The notes beneath the pieces are model-generated. The model was not told the origin of the DNA. It saw only the letters and a list, made by a program, of their open reading frames with translations, and did not search any database. Shown in pieces: positions 33,627 to 40,543 of a stretch of 44,832 bases of DNA (position 1 is the first letter of the stretch; every line of letters begins with the position of its first letter). The stretch spans positions 1 to 44,832 of the forward strand of contig NZ_JAAGVC010000018.1 of NCBI RefSeq assembly GCF_010858045.1, read 5' to 3'. This stretch comes from Nocardia cyriacigeorgica. Lineage in GTDB: Bacteria > Actinomycetota > Actinomycetes > Mycobacteriales > Mycobacteriaceae. Position numbers and translations under genes: made by a program.

Positions 33627-35894
33627 TCAGACGAGCGCAGCGGCAACGCGACGACCGGATTCATCGATATGTGCGATCCCGTCGACGCTCACCTCGATCA
33701 CTCGCGCGCTGGCGATATCGAAGAACAGCCCCGACACCGTCACCCCACGCTCGGCGACCGCGCGGCTCACCACCGGATGCTGCTGCACATGCTCGAGCTG
33801 CACCGCGATATTGACCATGCTGAGCTGATCCACTTCACCGAAGCCCGCGGCCGCGGCGGCGCGGCGCACCGGGTGGCCTGCGCGGAAGCGGTCAAGGCTG
33901 GGCCGGGCGTGTTCGAGCCAGGCGTCGATCTCCGGTCCGCAGGACTGCTCGTTGTGCAGCGCCGTCATCGCTCCGCAGGAGGAGTGACCGCACACCACCA
34001 CCGAGCGCACGCTCAGGTTCTGCAACGCGAACACCAGCGCCGATTCCACCGAGGCGTCGCCGGTTTCGGGCACCAGATTGCCGACATTGCGCACGGTGAA
34101 CAGATCGCCCGGGCCACTGTTGGTGATGATGTTGGGCACGATCCGCGAGTCCGAGCAGGTCAGGAAGAACGAGTCCGGATCCTGCCGGTCGCGCAGTTCG
34201 TCCAGGTGCGGGCGCACCAGGTGCGCGTGGCCGCGGTGGTAGGCGGCGATACCGCTGACGATCGGGTCGTGGACGTCATCGCTGCCCTTCTTCTCGTCGC
34301 GCTCGCCCACCCGCCAGGGGCCGAGCACGTCGTCGAGCACGACCCGGCCGAAGCTACGGGCGGGCGGCGCGCTCGTGGCGGCCTCCATCCGCGCCGAGCC
34401 GATCTCCACGAAATCGACCGAACCGCCGTTGGCCTCGTGCTGGCGGGCCCAGTCGATGATGGCCTCGTAGGCGGCGTGGTCGAGGAAATCGACGGTCATC
34501 TCGACGGTGACATCCACTCCCGCCGGCACTTTCGCCAGGGTCGACGACAGTTTCGGCAAGGCGAGGAAGGTGCACGACCCGTCGATACTCACCAGCCAGC
34601 GATCGCTGCCCGTGAGCGGTTTGGCGTCGATGACCACGCGCACGACCCGCCACAGCAGCAGCGCGAAGGCCAGCGCCAGACCGATCAGCACGCCCTCGAG
34701 CAGGTTCAGGAAGACCACCGCTGCGATGGTGACCAGGTAGACCAGCAGGTCCCCGGTGCGGTGCGCCATCTTGATGTGGGCGATCTTGACCAGCTGCACG
34801 CCGATCACGATCAGCAGACCGGCCAGCGCCGCCAGCGGAATCTGCTGCACCAGTCCGGCGAGCGCGACCGAGAACAGCAGCACCCACACACCGTGCATGA
34901 CCGCCGACGCCCTGCTGCGCGCACCGGCCATCACATTGGTCGAGCTGCGCACGATGACGCCGGTGACGGGCAGGCCGCCGAGCAGGCCGGAGAGCATATT
35001 GGCCGAGCCCTGGCCGATCATCTCGCGGTCGAAATTGGCCCGCGGGCCGGTGTGCATCTTGTCGATCGCGACGGCCGAGAGCAAGCTCTCCACGCTGGCG
35101 ATCAGGGCGAAGGTGAGGATCATGATCGCGACGGCGGACCAGTTCCCACTGGGGATCTCCGGCAGGGCGATCGCGTCGAACAGGGAGCCCTCCAGCTTGA
35201 TGCGCGCCACATCCAGGGGCAGCACCAGCGAGAGCACAGTGGCGAGCAGGATGGCTACCAGCGGCCCCGGCACCACTCGAATGCGTTGCGGCACATACTT
35301 CCACCCGAGCATGACCGCGATGACGACCAGGCCGATGAGGGTTCCGCCGACATGCAGCGAGCCCAGTTGGGCGGGCAGGGTGGAGATATTGGCCCAGGCC
35401 GAGCTCTCCGAATCACCGCCGAGCAGCACATGCACCTGCTGCAGCGCGATAGTGACACCGATACCGGCGAGCATCGCGTGCACCACCACCGGCGCGACGG
35501 CAAGTGCGGCGCGGGCAATGCGGCTCAAGCCGAACAGGATTTGTAACGCGCCGGCCGCGACGACGATGAATCCGGTGACGCGCCAGCCGAATTGGTTGAT
35601 GGATTCGGCGACGATGACGGTGAGACCGGCGGCCGGGCCGCTCACCTGGAGCACGGAGCCGCCGAGCGAACCGGCGACGATGCCGCCGATCACGGCGGCG
35701 ATGAGCCCGGCGGCGACGGGCGCACCGGAGGCGTAGGCGATGCCGAGCGAAAGCGGCAGCGCGACAAGGAAAACCACGATCGAAGCGGGCAGATCGTAGC
35801 GCAGGACAGAGGACAGACGGTCGGACAGGGCGGATCCGGACTCGGACTCGCCTGGCGGCGACAGCGGCGGGTTCGGATCGATCTTGGTAGCCAT
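33627..35894 (-). CDS. SulP-type anion (bicarbonate) transporter fused to STAS and beta-carbonic anhydrase
   Basis: 755-residue fusion of the type represented by Rv3273. Residues about 25-430 form a SulP membrane domain (PASIVVFLVALPLSLGIAYA, SGPAAGLTVIVAES, MIGQGSANMLSGLLGGLPVT, GVIVRSSTNVMAGARS). A STAS domain follows (DRWLVSIDGSCTFLALPKL ... VEMTVDFLDHAAYEAIIDW). The C-terminal 210 residues are a beta-carbonic anhydrase with the zinc ligands in FFLTCSDSRIVPN and VVVCGHSSCGAMTALHN. Together they suggest import or export of bicarbonate coupled to CO2 hydration at the inner membrane face. The ATG at 35894 has AAGGAG 5 bases upstream. Its 166-base leader resembles that of the neighbouring 64-residue gene. 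Confidence 0.93.
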   Translation of the reverse strand: MATKIDPNPPLSPPGESESGSALSDRLSSVLRYDLPASIVVFLVALPLSLGIAYASGAPVAAGLIAAVIGGIVAGSLGGSVLQVSGPAAGLTVIVAESINQFGWRVTGFIVVAAGALQILFGLSRIARAALAVAPVVVHAMLAGIGVTIALQQVHVLLGGDSESSAWANISTLPAQLGSLHVGGTLIGLVVIAVMLGWKYVPQRIRVVPGPLVAILLATVLSLVLPLDVARIKLEGSLFDAIALPEIPSGNWSAVAIMILTFALIASVESLLSAVAIDKMHTGPRANFDREMIGQGSANMLSGLLGGLPVTGVIVRSSTNVMAGARSRASAVMHGVWVLLFSVALAGLVQQIPLAALAGLLIVIGVQLVKIAHIKMAHRTGDLLVYLVTIAAVVFLNLLEGVLIGLALAFALLLWRVVRVVIDAKPLTGSDRWLVSIDGSCTFLALPKLSSTLAKVPAGVDVTVEMTVDFLDHAAYEAIIDWARQHEANGGSVDFVEIGSARMEAATSAPPARSFGRVVLDDVLGPWRVGERDEKKGSDDVHDPIVSGIAAYHRGHAHLVRPHLDELRDRQDPDSFFLTCSDSRIVPNIITNSGPGDLFTVRNVGNLVPETGDASVESALVFALQNLSVRSVVVCGHSSCGAMTALHNEQSCGPEIDAWLEHARPSLDRFRAGHPVRRAAAAAGFGEVDQLSMVNIAVQLEHVQQHPVVSRAVAERGVTVSGLFFDIASARVIEVSVDGIAHIDESGRRVAAALV

Positions 35895-36060
35895 TGTTCT
35901 CCTTCGCCGACTCGGCAAGCGCCGAGGTCGGTTGACGATCAACATGTCCAGTCGGGCAAGGACCGCGAACCGGCATCTCGCGGTGAAGAGGCACTCCCGG
36001 CACGGCAGCGGACCGAGATTTAAACCACAACAAGGATATTAGTAAAGACTTAGCAAAGCC
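35895..36060 (-). promoter_or_regulatory. 5' region of the SulP fusion gene, related to the leader at 36423-36573
   Basis: No credible gene lies in 35895-36227. Next to the SulP start, minus-strand CGGCGAAGGAGAA (35897-35909) contains the ribosome site; just upstream is a hairpin CTCGGC-4-GCCGAG (35911-35926), a CATGTT (35941-35946), and further up the AT-rich element AGTAAAGACTTAGCAAAGC (36041-36059). All four recur in the same order and nearly the same spacing before the 64-residue gene. On the minus strand the element reads CTTTGCTA-AGT-CTTTACTA, two half-sites 11 bases apart, and TACTAA/TAATAT there could serve as a -10. 36061-36227 shows nothing recognisable. Confidence 0.6.
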
Positions 36061-36227
36061 TGAGAAGTGGACATTTCGTACGTTTCACCACAATCCGCTC
36101 AGAGCGTGTGCCGTCTCACAATCGTGCACCACCGTGGCGCGAGCTTCCTGAACACTCGGCCCGAATAGGCGCCGATCGAGCGCGCCGCCCGTGCCCGCCG
36201 AGTACGGCCGGACCGGTTGCGGCACCG

Positions 36228-36422
36228 TTATCGCACGGAGTTCAGCAGCCGCCGGACGGTACGCACGCGCCGCAGGCCCGCCGCCCGCGCGGCCATCCGA
36301 AGTTCCTGCGCTGCGGGCGAATTCGCCTGGTCGAGAACATCACGACAGGCCGGTCGAGGGGGCAGCACGCGGCGGCCCTGATAGGACGAGGTCCGTGATG
36401 CGGGATCGGTGTCGGTCGACAT
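36228..36422 (-). CDS. Uncharacterised 64-residue basic protein
   Basis: Small protein starting MSTDTDPASRTSSYQGRRVL and ending AARAAGLRRVRTVRRLLNSV; the C-terminal half is Arg-rich and could form an amphipathic helix, and one Cys is present (RPACRDV). It has no signal peptide, no membrane segment, and no family I recognise. Translation is supported by a strong AAGGAG six bases before the ATG and by a promoter/leader sharing sequence blocks with that of the SulP-carbonic anhydrase gene, which suggests joint regulation. An alternative is that the leader itself is the functional element and the frame is fortuitous. Confidence 0.55.
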   Translation of the reverse strand: MSTDTDPASRTSSYQGRRVLPPRPACRDVLDQANSPAAQELRMAARAAGLRRVRTVRRLLNSVR

Positions 36423-36573
36423 ATTTCTCCTTCGCCGGTCCGGCGTAGGCCGATCCGGTTCATCGGTGGAACATGCACTGGCATCGAGATCGAGCGCGGG
36501 CGGCGCGGACCTTGGTGACAGCCGAGACGCCCGGGCAACGCGGAACAGATCGATAGTAAAGACTTACCAAAGC
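36423..36573 (-). promoter_or_regulatory. 5' region of the 64-residue gene, related to the SulP leader
   Basis: Contains minus-strand CGGCGAAGGAGAA (36425-36437, 13 of 13 identical with the SulP leader), a hairpin of five pairs with different loop and arm bases (36440-36453), CATGTT (36470-36475, 53 bases from the start codon against 52 in the SulP leader), and AGTAAAGACTTACCAAAGC (36555-36573, 18 of 19 identical). On the minus strand this reads CTTTGGTA-AGT-CTTTACTAT, with TACTAT as a -10 candidate. The remaining 36574-36713 has no gene. Confidence 0.6.
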
Positions 36574-36713
36574 TCCCGAAAAGGCTTCGGGCACCGAAGA
36601 TGACAACCGCTATCAAACTGTGACACACGCCACAGCCCAGGTTCGCCAGGAATGGGAAGTCGAGCGCCATGCCGCAAGGGCAATGGCGGCTCGAGGCTGG
36701 GAGAGCAAGAAAA

Positions 36714-36742
36714 AGGGACCGCGGCCGGAAACCACGGTCCCT
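36714..36742 (-). terminator. Rho-independent terminator of the small secreted-protein gene
   Basis: 11-bp stem with one mismatch (AGGGACCGTGG on the minus strand), a 7-base loop, and a run of five T on the minus strand after the stem. One of few hairpins here with a real T-tract; it lies 30 bases beyond the stop of the secreted-protein gene. Confidence 0.85.
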
Positions 36743-36772
36743 ATCGGGCGCGCCTGATGCGCACGGCGCCGT

Positions 36773-37090
36773 TCAGCCGGGGTGGATCCAGGATCCGATC
36801 GGGGTCGGCGGCAGGGCGCGCACCGCGAGCATCACCGGGCCGCACCAGAAGGAGGACGACATGCAGACGAAGGCTCCGGTCTTGTCGTAGTTCCAGGCGT
36901 CACCGTGCCATGCCCAGGTCAGGCCGTCCTCCGACGGGCTCATCGGGCATTCCGCTGGAGCCTTGCCCGCGCATGGCCCTTCCACGCCCCATGGCCCGAC
37001 CGGATACGCGGAGGCGGTCGGCGCGAGGAACAATGCCGACGCCGCGATGCCCACACCGGCGGCGAACGAACACAGAATCGAGCGTTTCAT
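36773..37090 (-). CDS. Small secreted protein
   Basis: 105-residue exported protein. The signal peptide is MKRSILCSFAAGVGIAASAL continuing FLAPTASA, with cleavage before YPVGPW. The mature 76 residues are Trp/Pro-rich with four cysteines (GPCAGKAPAECPMSP, FVCMSSSFWCGPV), enough for two disulphides. No family is recognised; small exported Cys-rich proteins of this kind are common in Nocardia and mycobacteria. The ATG at 37090 has AAGGA eight bases upstream. Upstream on the minus strand there is a perfect TTGACA at 37205-37210 and a hairpin in the leader; a T-tract terminator follows the gene. Confidence 0.75.
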   Translation of the reverse strand: MKRSILCSFAAGVGIAASALFLAPTASAYPVGPWGVEGPCAGKAPAECPMSPSEDGLTWAWHGDAWNYDKTGAFVCMSSSFWCGPVMLAVRALPPTPIGSWIHPG

Positions 37091-37111
37091 GATGACGTTC
37101 CTTCCCAGGCC

Positions 37112-37128
37112 TGCTTTCGATGAAAGCA
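37112..37128 (-). other. Hairpin in the leader of the small secreted-protein gene
   Basis: Perfect 7-bp stem (TGCTTTC/GAAAGCA) with a 3-base loop, about 20 bases before the start codon. Together with the TTGACA at 37205-37210 it indicates a leader of roughly 85-90 bases. It may only stabilise the message. Confidence 0.4.
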
Positions 37129-37329
37129 TCAGCCGGACAGATGGATAACCATGGAGTTGCTAAATGCCGGAGAACGCCTCAGTAGACTGCGGAGATCAGA
37201 TAGTTGTCAACGGCCACGCCGGGGCCGTCTTCGACCGGGCCGGGTAGTGGGCGACACACGTAATAGCCGGGCGCCGCGCGAATAATCAGGGCTCGGCCAC
37301 AGGATTGGCCACAGTCGCCGAAACGAACA

Positions 37330-37366
37330 AGAGGCCCTGACCATATTTGTACTGGTCAGGACCTCT
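37330..37366 (-). terminator. Terminator of the minus-strand tRNA-Val gene
   Basis: 14-bp stem with one G-T pair (arm AGAGGTCCTGACCA on the minus strand) and a 9-base AT-rich loop, starting 9 bases after the tRNA 3' end. Confidence 0.8.
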
Positions 37367-37374
37367 TTCGTGAG

Positions 37375-37446
37375 TGGTCCCAGCTGGGATCGAACCAGCG
37401 ACCTTCCGCGTGTGAGGCGGACGCTCTCCCGCTGAGCTATGAGACC
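37375..37446 (-). tRNA. tRNA-Val (CAC)
   Basis: 72-base cloverleaf on the minus strand: acceptor GGTCTCA/TGGGACC, D arm GCTC/GAGC, anticodon arm TCCGC-CTCACAC-GCGGA with anticodon CAC, T arm GCTGG-TTCGATC-CCAGC, discriminator A. CCA is not encoded. A terminator follows. Confidence 0.95.
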
Positions 37447-37749
37447 ATCATCGACCGGCGAGCGGTCACTCGGACCGCGCTGCGGGGCACCGTCCGAACG
37501 AGTAGGAACCTTAACACGGTGCCCCCGCCGACCACCAAATCGCCCCTCCCGCAGGGCGCCCGGACGATCATTCCCGCGGCTCGGCAGGTGATTGCACACC
37601 CCTCGCGCGGGCCCGACGGCGGCGCTGTTCGCGCGCGAGGCGCAACCCCTCAGTCGAGGCTCACACGACACTTCCGATGAACAACTCGAATCATCTGCCA
37701 CCGGAACTACCACCGTGTAATTCGATTTCGGGGCCATCTACCAGCGGAT

Positions 37750-37779
37750 TTGTAGGTTGCGCCGAACGTCGGCTAATGT
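37750..37779 (+). promoter_or_regulatory. Promoter of the Gly-Cys-Val tRNA cluster
   Basis: TTGTAG (37750-37755) and TAATGT (37774-37779) are 18 bases apart; transcription would start near 37786, about 40 bases before the first tRNA. The rest of the 380-base interval 37447-37827 contains the promoter region of the minus-strand tRNA-Val and no gene I can support. Confidence 0.55.
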
Positions 37780-37827
37780 TCTGTCTCGCACCACGGAGGC
37801 GAACAACGCGCCACCGGGATGCACAAT

Positions 37828-37900
37828 GCGGATGTAGCGCAGCTGGTAGCGCATCACCTTGCCAAGGTGAGGGTCGCGGGTTCGAATCCCGTCATCCGCT
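37828..37900 (+). tRNA. tRNA-Gly (GCC)
   Basis: 73-base cloverleaf: acceptor GCGGATG/CATCCGC, D stem GCGC/GCGC, anticodon arm TCACC-TTGCCAA-GGTGA with anticodon GCC, T arm GCGGG-TTCGAAT-CCCGT, discriminator T. CCA is not encoded. First of three tandem tRNAs. Confidence 0.95.
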
Positions 37901-37946
37901 CGAGAGGTAGGGCCAGGCAATAATTATTCGCCGTCCCCCTTTGCGC

Positions 37947-38017
37947 GGTGGAGTGGCCGAGTGGTGAGGCAACGGCCTGCAAAGCCGTGCACACGGGTTC
38001 GATTCCCGTCTCCACCT
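37947..38017 (+). tRNA. tRNA-Cys (GCA)
   Basis: 71-base cloverleaf: acceptor GGTGGAG/CTCCACC, anticodon arm ACGGC-CTGCAAA-GCCGT with anticodon GCA, T arm ACGGG-TTCGATT-CCCGT, discriminator T. It ends one base before the next tRNA. Confidence 0.95.
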
Positions 38018-38018
38018 C

Positions 38019-38090
38019 GCGCGATTAGCTCAGCGGGAGAGCGCTTCCCTGACACGGAAGAGGTCACTGGTTCAATCCCAGTATCGCGCA
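38019..38090 (+). tRNA. tRNA-Val (GAC)
   Basis: 72-base cloverleaf: acceptor GCGCGAT/ATCGCGC, D arm GCTC/GAGC, anticodon arm CTTCC-CTGACAC-GGAAG with anticodon GAC, T arm ACTGG-TTCAATC-CCAGT, discriminator A. The next three bases are CCA, so here the tail is encoded, unlike the other three tRNAs. With the CAC species on the other strand, two valine isoacceptors flank the Gly and Cys genes. Confidence 0.95.
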
Positions 38091-38096
38091 CCACAC

Positions 38097-38124
38097 GAAA
38101 GCCCCGGCTCCGGCCGGGGCTTTC
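38097..38124 (+). terminator. Terminator of the tRNA cluster
   Basis: 11-bp perfect stem (GAAAGCCCCGG/CCGGGGCTTTC) with a 6-base loop directly after tRNA-Val; T-rich at the foot. Confidence 0.88.
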
Positions 38125-38208
38125 GTGCTTTCCGCCCCCGCATGCCCCGCGAACATCGGCCGGCCACGGTGATCGAGGCGGGCGAATCCGTCGGTCCCCA
38201 CCGCTAGA

Positions 38209-39510
38209 GTGACGCCGACAACGGCGAACCGACCGGGCGACCGGTCACGGCAGAAAGTCATCCGGGTGGCGACAGATCAGGTTCGGGATCAGCACGGCAG
38301 CGCCGGGCAGCCCAGCGCCGTGGACACCGCCGACGGCATGGTGGACGACCTCGCCGAACACTTGAACTTCGCACTCGACGACATCGACGAGCATCTGGCA
38401 CGGCTGATCGACGAGTACGCCGTCGATCGCCCACGCGCAGCCGACATCCTGCGGCTGCGCCTCGGCATCGGCGACCAGGGCCCGGAAACGCTCACCAGGA
38501 TCGGGGCGCGGTTCGACTTCTCCCGCGACCGGATCCGGCAACTGCACACCAAGGCGGTCGGTGAACTCATCCGCCAGGCCAAGCTCACCGGCGAGCTCCC
38601 CGCGGCCGAGTTCGCGCAGCGCTATCCCACCACCGCCAAAGACCAGCAGCTGGTGCGGGCGCTGCTGACCGAAACCTACGTCACCGCCACCGATCTCGTC
38701 GCCAACGAACTCTCCTACCTGAAACTGCGGCTGGCCGGGCACGAGGCAGCCGACGCCAAACGGGTGTCCGGATTCGTCACCCAGCGCTTGGCCGCCTGGC
38801 GCAAGAAGACCAACCACCGCCTGGCCAGGCTGCACGACGGCGCCCCCTTCCCCGTAGGCCACGACCACGCCTGGCTGGACCGCATCGACTGGCCGTCGGA
38901 CGCCGCCTCCCCCGCGCCCCTACCCACCGACTCCGCACGCACCCTGGACGGCGACGACGACGGACGCGGCCGCTTCTACCTGGACAAGGTGGGCCGCGAC
39001 GTCGGCTTCGATTCCGGTCTGGAAGCCCGGCTGCTGGGTGTGCTCAACGCCGACGAGCAGATCAGCACCTTCCAAGAGCACCCCGACGCGGTGCTCTACC
39101 GGGTGGACGGCGAAGAAGGGGTGCATTTCCCCACCGCGGCCGCCCGGCTCGCCGACGGACGCATCGCACTGATCGACGTGCAGCCCCTCGGCCGGATCGC
39201 CTACCGCGATTACCGCGCCCGAGCCGCCGCCGCCCGCGCCCACGCGCACAGCAACGGCTGGGGCTGGCTGGTGTGGACCGGCTCGACAATCGGTGTACCG
39301 GAAGTGGCCGAACGACGCGTCGACACCGCACTGGAGGCACGCCTCACCGAGATGGTCGAGCAGGGTGCGGCCACCTGGCCCGCGCTGCGGCAGCTACGCG
39401 CCGACACCGGCCTCACGCCGCTGGACCTCGCGGCGGCGGTGCTGCGTCACGACTGGGCCTTGGATCGCGGCTCGCACCGGATCAGCGCATCACCAGCGTC
39501 GCGGTCATGA
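38209..39510 (+). CDS. Sigma-70 region 4-like protein with a TnsA-like C-terminal domain
   Basis: Up to 433 residues. About residues 78-120 read like sigma region 4 (ADILRLRLGIGDQGPETLTR, then IGARFDFSRDRIRQLHTKAV), but no region 2 is present, so it is not a complete sigma factor. The last 180 residues resemble a TnsA-type PD-(D/E)XK fold: GLEARLLGVLNADEQISTFQ, EHPDAVLYRVD, VHFPTAAARLADGRIALIDV, and AHAHSNGWGWLVWTG. The catalytic pattern is degenerate: PT where PD is usual, DVQ in place of EVK, so nuclease activity is doubtful. The start is uncertain: GTG 38209 overlaps a TAGAGT hexamer, and GTG 38266 is an alternative. The 3' end overlaps the convergent CoiA-like gene by 29 bases. Confidence 0.62.
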   Translation: MTPTTANRPGDRSRQKVIRVATDQVRDQHGSAGQPSAVDTADGMVDDLAEHLNFALDDIDEHLARLIDEYAVDRPRAADILRLRLGIGDQGPETLTRIGARFDFSRDRIRQLHTKAVGELIRQAKLTGELPAAEFAQRYPTTAKDQQLVRALLTETYVTATDLVANELSYLKLRLAGHEAADAKRVSGFVTQRLAAWRKKTNHRLARLHDGAPFPVGHDHAWLDRIDWPSDAASPAPLPTDSARTLDGDDDGRGRFYLDKVGRDVGFDSGLEARLLGVLNADEQISTFQEHPDAVLYRVDGEEGVHFPTAAARLADGRIALIDVQPLGRIAYRDYRARAAAARAHAHSNGWGWLVWTGSTIGVPEVAERRVDTALEARLTEMVEQGAATWPALRQLRADTGLTPLDLAAAVLRHDWALDRGSHRISASPASRS

Positions 39511-40450
39511 ACGTCACCAACAGCATCATCGCGAAAATGGTGATCAGCTGCCAGTGATTGATGGTCTGATGCAATCGGCCGATCGCCGCACGCAGCGCCC
39601 GCTCGGAGCGCTGCTGATCGATGAGTTTACGGTTGGCCTCGGCCACCGCGTCGGCGTGCTTCTGCACGGTGTGCTCCGACCGCTCCATCCGGTGGGTGAG
39701 CTTGGCGATCTGTTTGGTCTTGTCCCGCACCGATTTCCGTGACATCGCCAGCGCGGTGCGCTGGTTCACCAGCTCCTGGCGCTGACGGGCGATCAACATC
39801 GCCTGCGTCTTGGTGTGCTGCTCCCAATCGGTCACCGATGCCCATCCCTTCCGCAACTCGTCGCGGTAACCCCACGCGACCTCACCGTCTACCCACTGAC
39901 GCAGGAACTCCCGCAATTCGTACGGCTGCTGCCGCGGCACCACGACACCGTCGGGACCGAGCTCGAGCACACCCGAGACGGTGCGATAGTCGCATGCGTT
40001 GGGCTCGAGGTCCTCGATGCCGAGCGCGGGCAACTGCGCCACCCAGAAACCGGGCGCGCACAACCACAGCACTCCGGTGAAGCCGATCGCTCGCAACCGA
40101 TCCGTATGTGCCTGCGCCAGTTCCTGAGTCAGCGGCCCGGTGCGCACCTCGATGGCGTACCGGCTGTCACCTTTACGCCAGTAGACGTCTACGGTCACCG
40201 AGCCGATTCTGCGGTCCACCACGGCCTCGTCGGCGCCGAACGCGAGCATTCGCGCGGCCAGCCAGAACTTCAGTCGCTGCACATCCCATTGCGCGGCGAC
40301 ACATCGCGCGCACCCGCACCCGTAACCGGTCGGTGACTCCAGCGGCTGCCGCGTTTTCCCTGGTCCGTCCGATATCCCCAGCTCGGCAAGGATTGCCCGG
40401 CGCCCGCACGCGTTGTCTGTCCGCTGCTTCGTCTGCACGCGACCACCCAC
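39482..40450 (-). CDS. CoiA-like nuclease-fold protein with coiled coil and C-terminal membrane anchor
   Basis: 322 residues from a GTG start (GTG 40438 is possible). The N-terminal part has a cysteine cluster GYGCGCARC; the central part looks like the competence-protein CoiA family, a PD-(D/E)XK relative: RRIGSVTVDVYWRKGDSRYA, AIEVRTGPLTQ, and RLRAIGFTGVLWLCAPGFWV. Asp and the EVR motif occupy the catalytic positions. Residues about 215-290 form a charged helical coiled coil (KSVRDKTKQIAKLTHRMERS, EANRKLIDQQRSERALRAAI), and the chain ends in a membrane helix (WQLITIFAMMLLVTFMTATL). It is thus probably a tail-anchored cytoplasmic protein. Function unknown. It converges on and overlaps the sigma/TnsA-like gene. 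Confidence 0.65.
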   Translation of the reverse strand: MGGRVQTKQRTDNACGRRAILAELGISDGPGKTRQPLESPTGYGCGCARCVAAQWDVQRLKFWLAARMLAFGADEAVVDRRIGSVTVDVYWRKGDSRYAIEVRTGPLTQELAQAHTDRLRAIGFTGVLWLCAPGFWVAQLPALGIEDLEPNACDYRTVSGVLELGPDGVVVPRQQPYELREFLRQWVDGEVAWGYRDELRKGWASVTDWEQHTKTQAMLIARQRQELVNQRTALAMSRKSVRDKTKQIAKLTHRMERSEHTVQKHADAVAEANRKLIDQQRSERALRAAIGRLHQTINHWQLITIFAMMLLVTFMTATLVMR

Positions 40451-40543
40451 CTAACCCATCCCATAGCGACCTGCCCGGCACAGACCGGCACTTTCCAGGG
40501 TGCGGCAACCGACCGGTCCTCGCCACCCTTTCACCGTGAGGCG

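Noticed and set aside
33567..35546. Plus-strand frame of 659 codons opposite the SulP fusion
   Set aside because: His/Arg/Gln-rich antisense translation without motifs.
35943..35945. In-frame ATG upstream of the SulP start
   Set aside because: It has no ribosome site, would translate the leader hairpin, and the ATG at 35894 has a clear AAGGAG.
37207..37737. Minus-strand frame of 176 codons over tRNA-Val
   Set aside because: It runs through a tRNA gene and its terminator.
40438..40465. G-rich run upstream of the CoiA-like gene (possible G-quadruplex)
   Set aside because: Only three GGG runs plus GG on one strand; expected by chance at this base composition.
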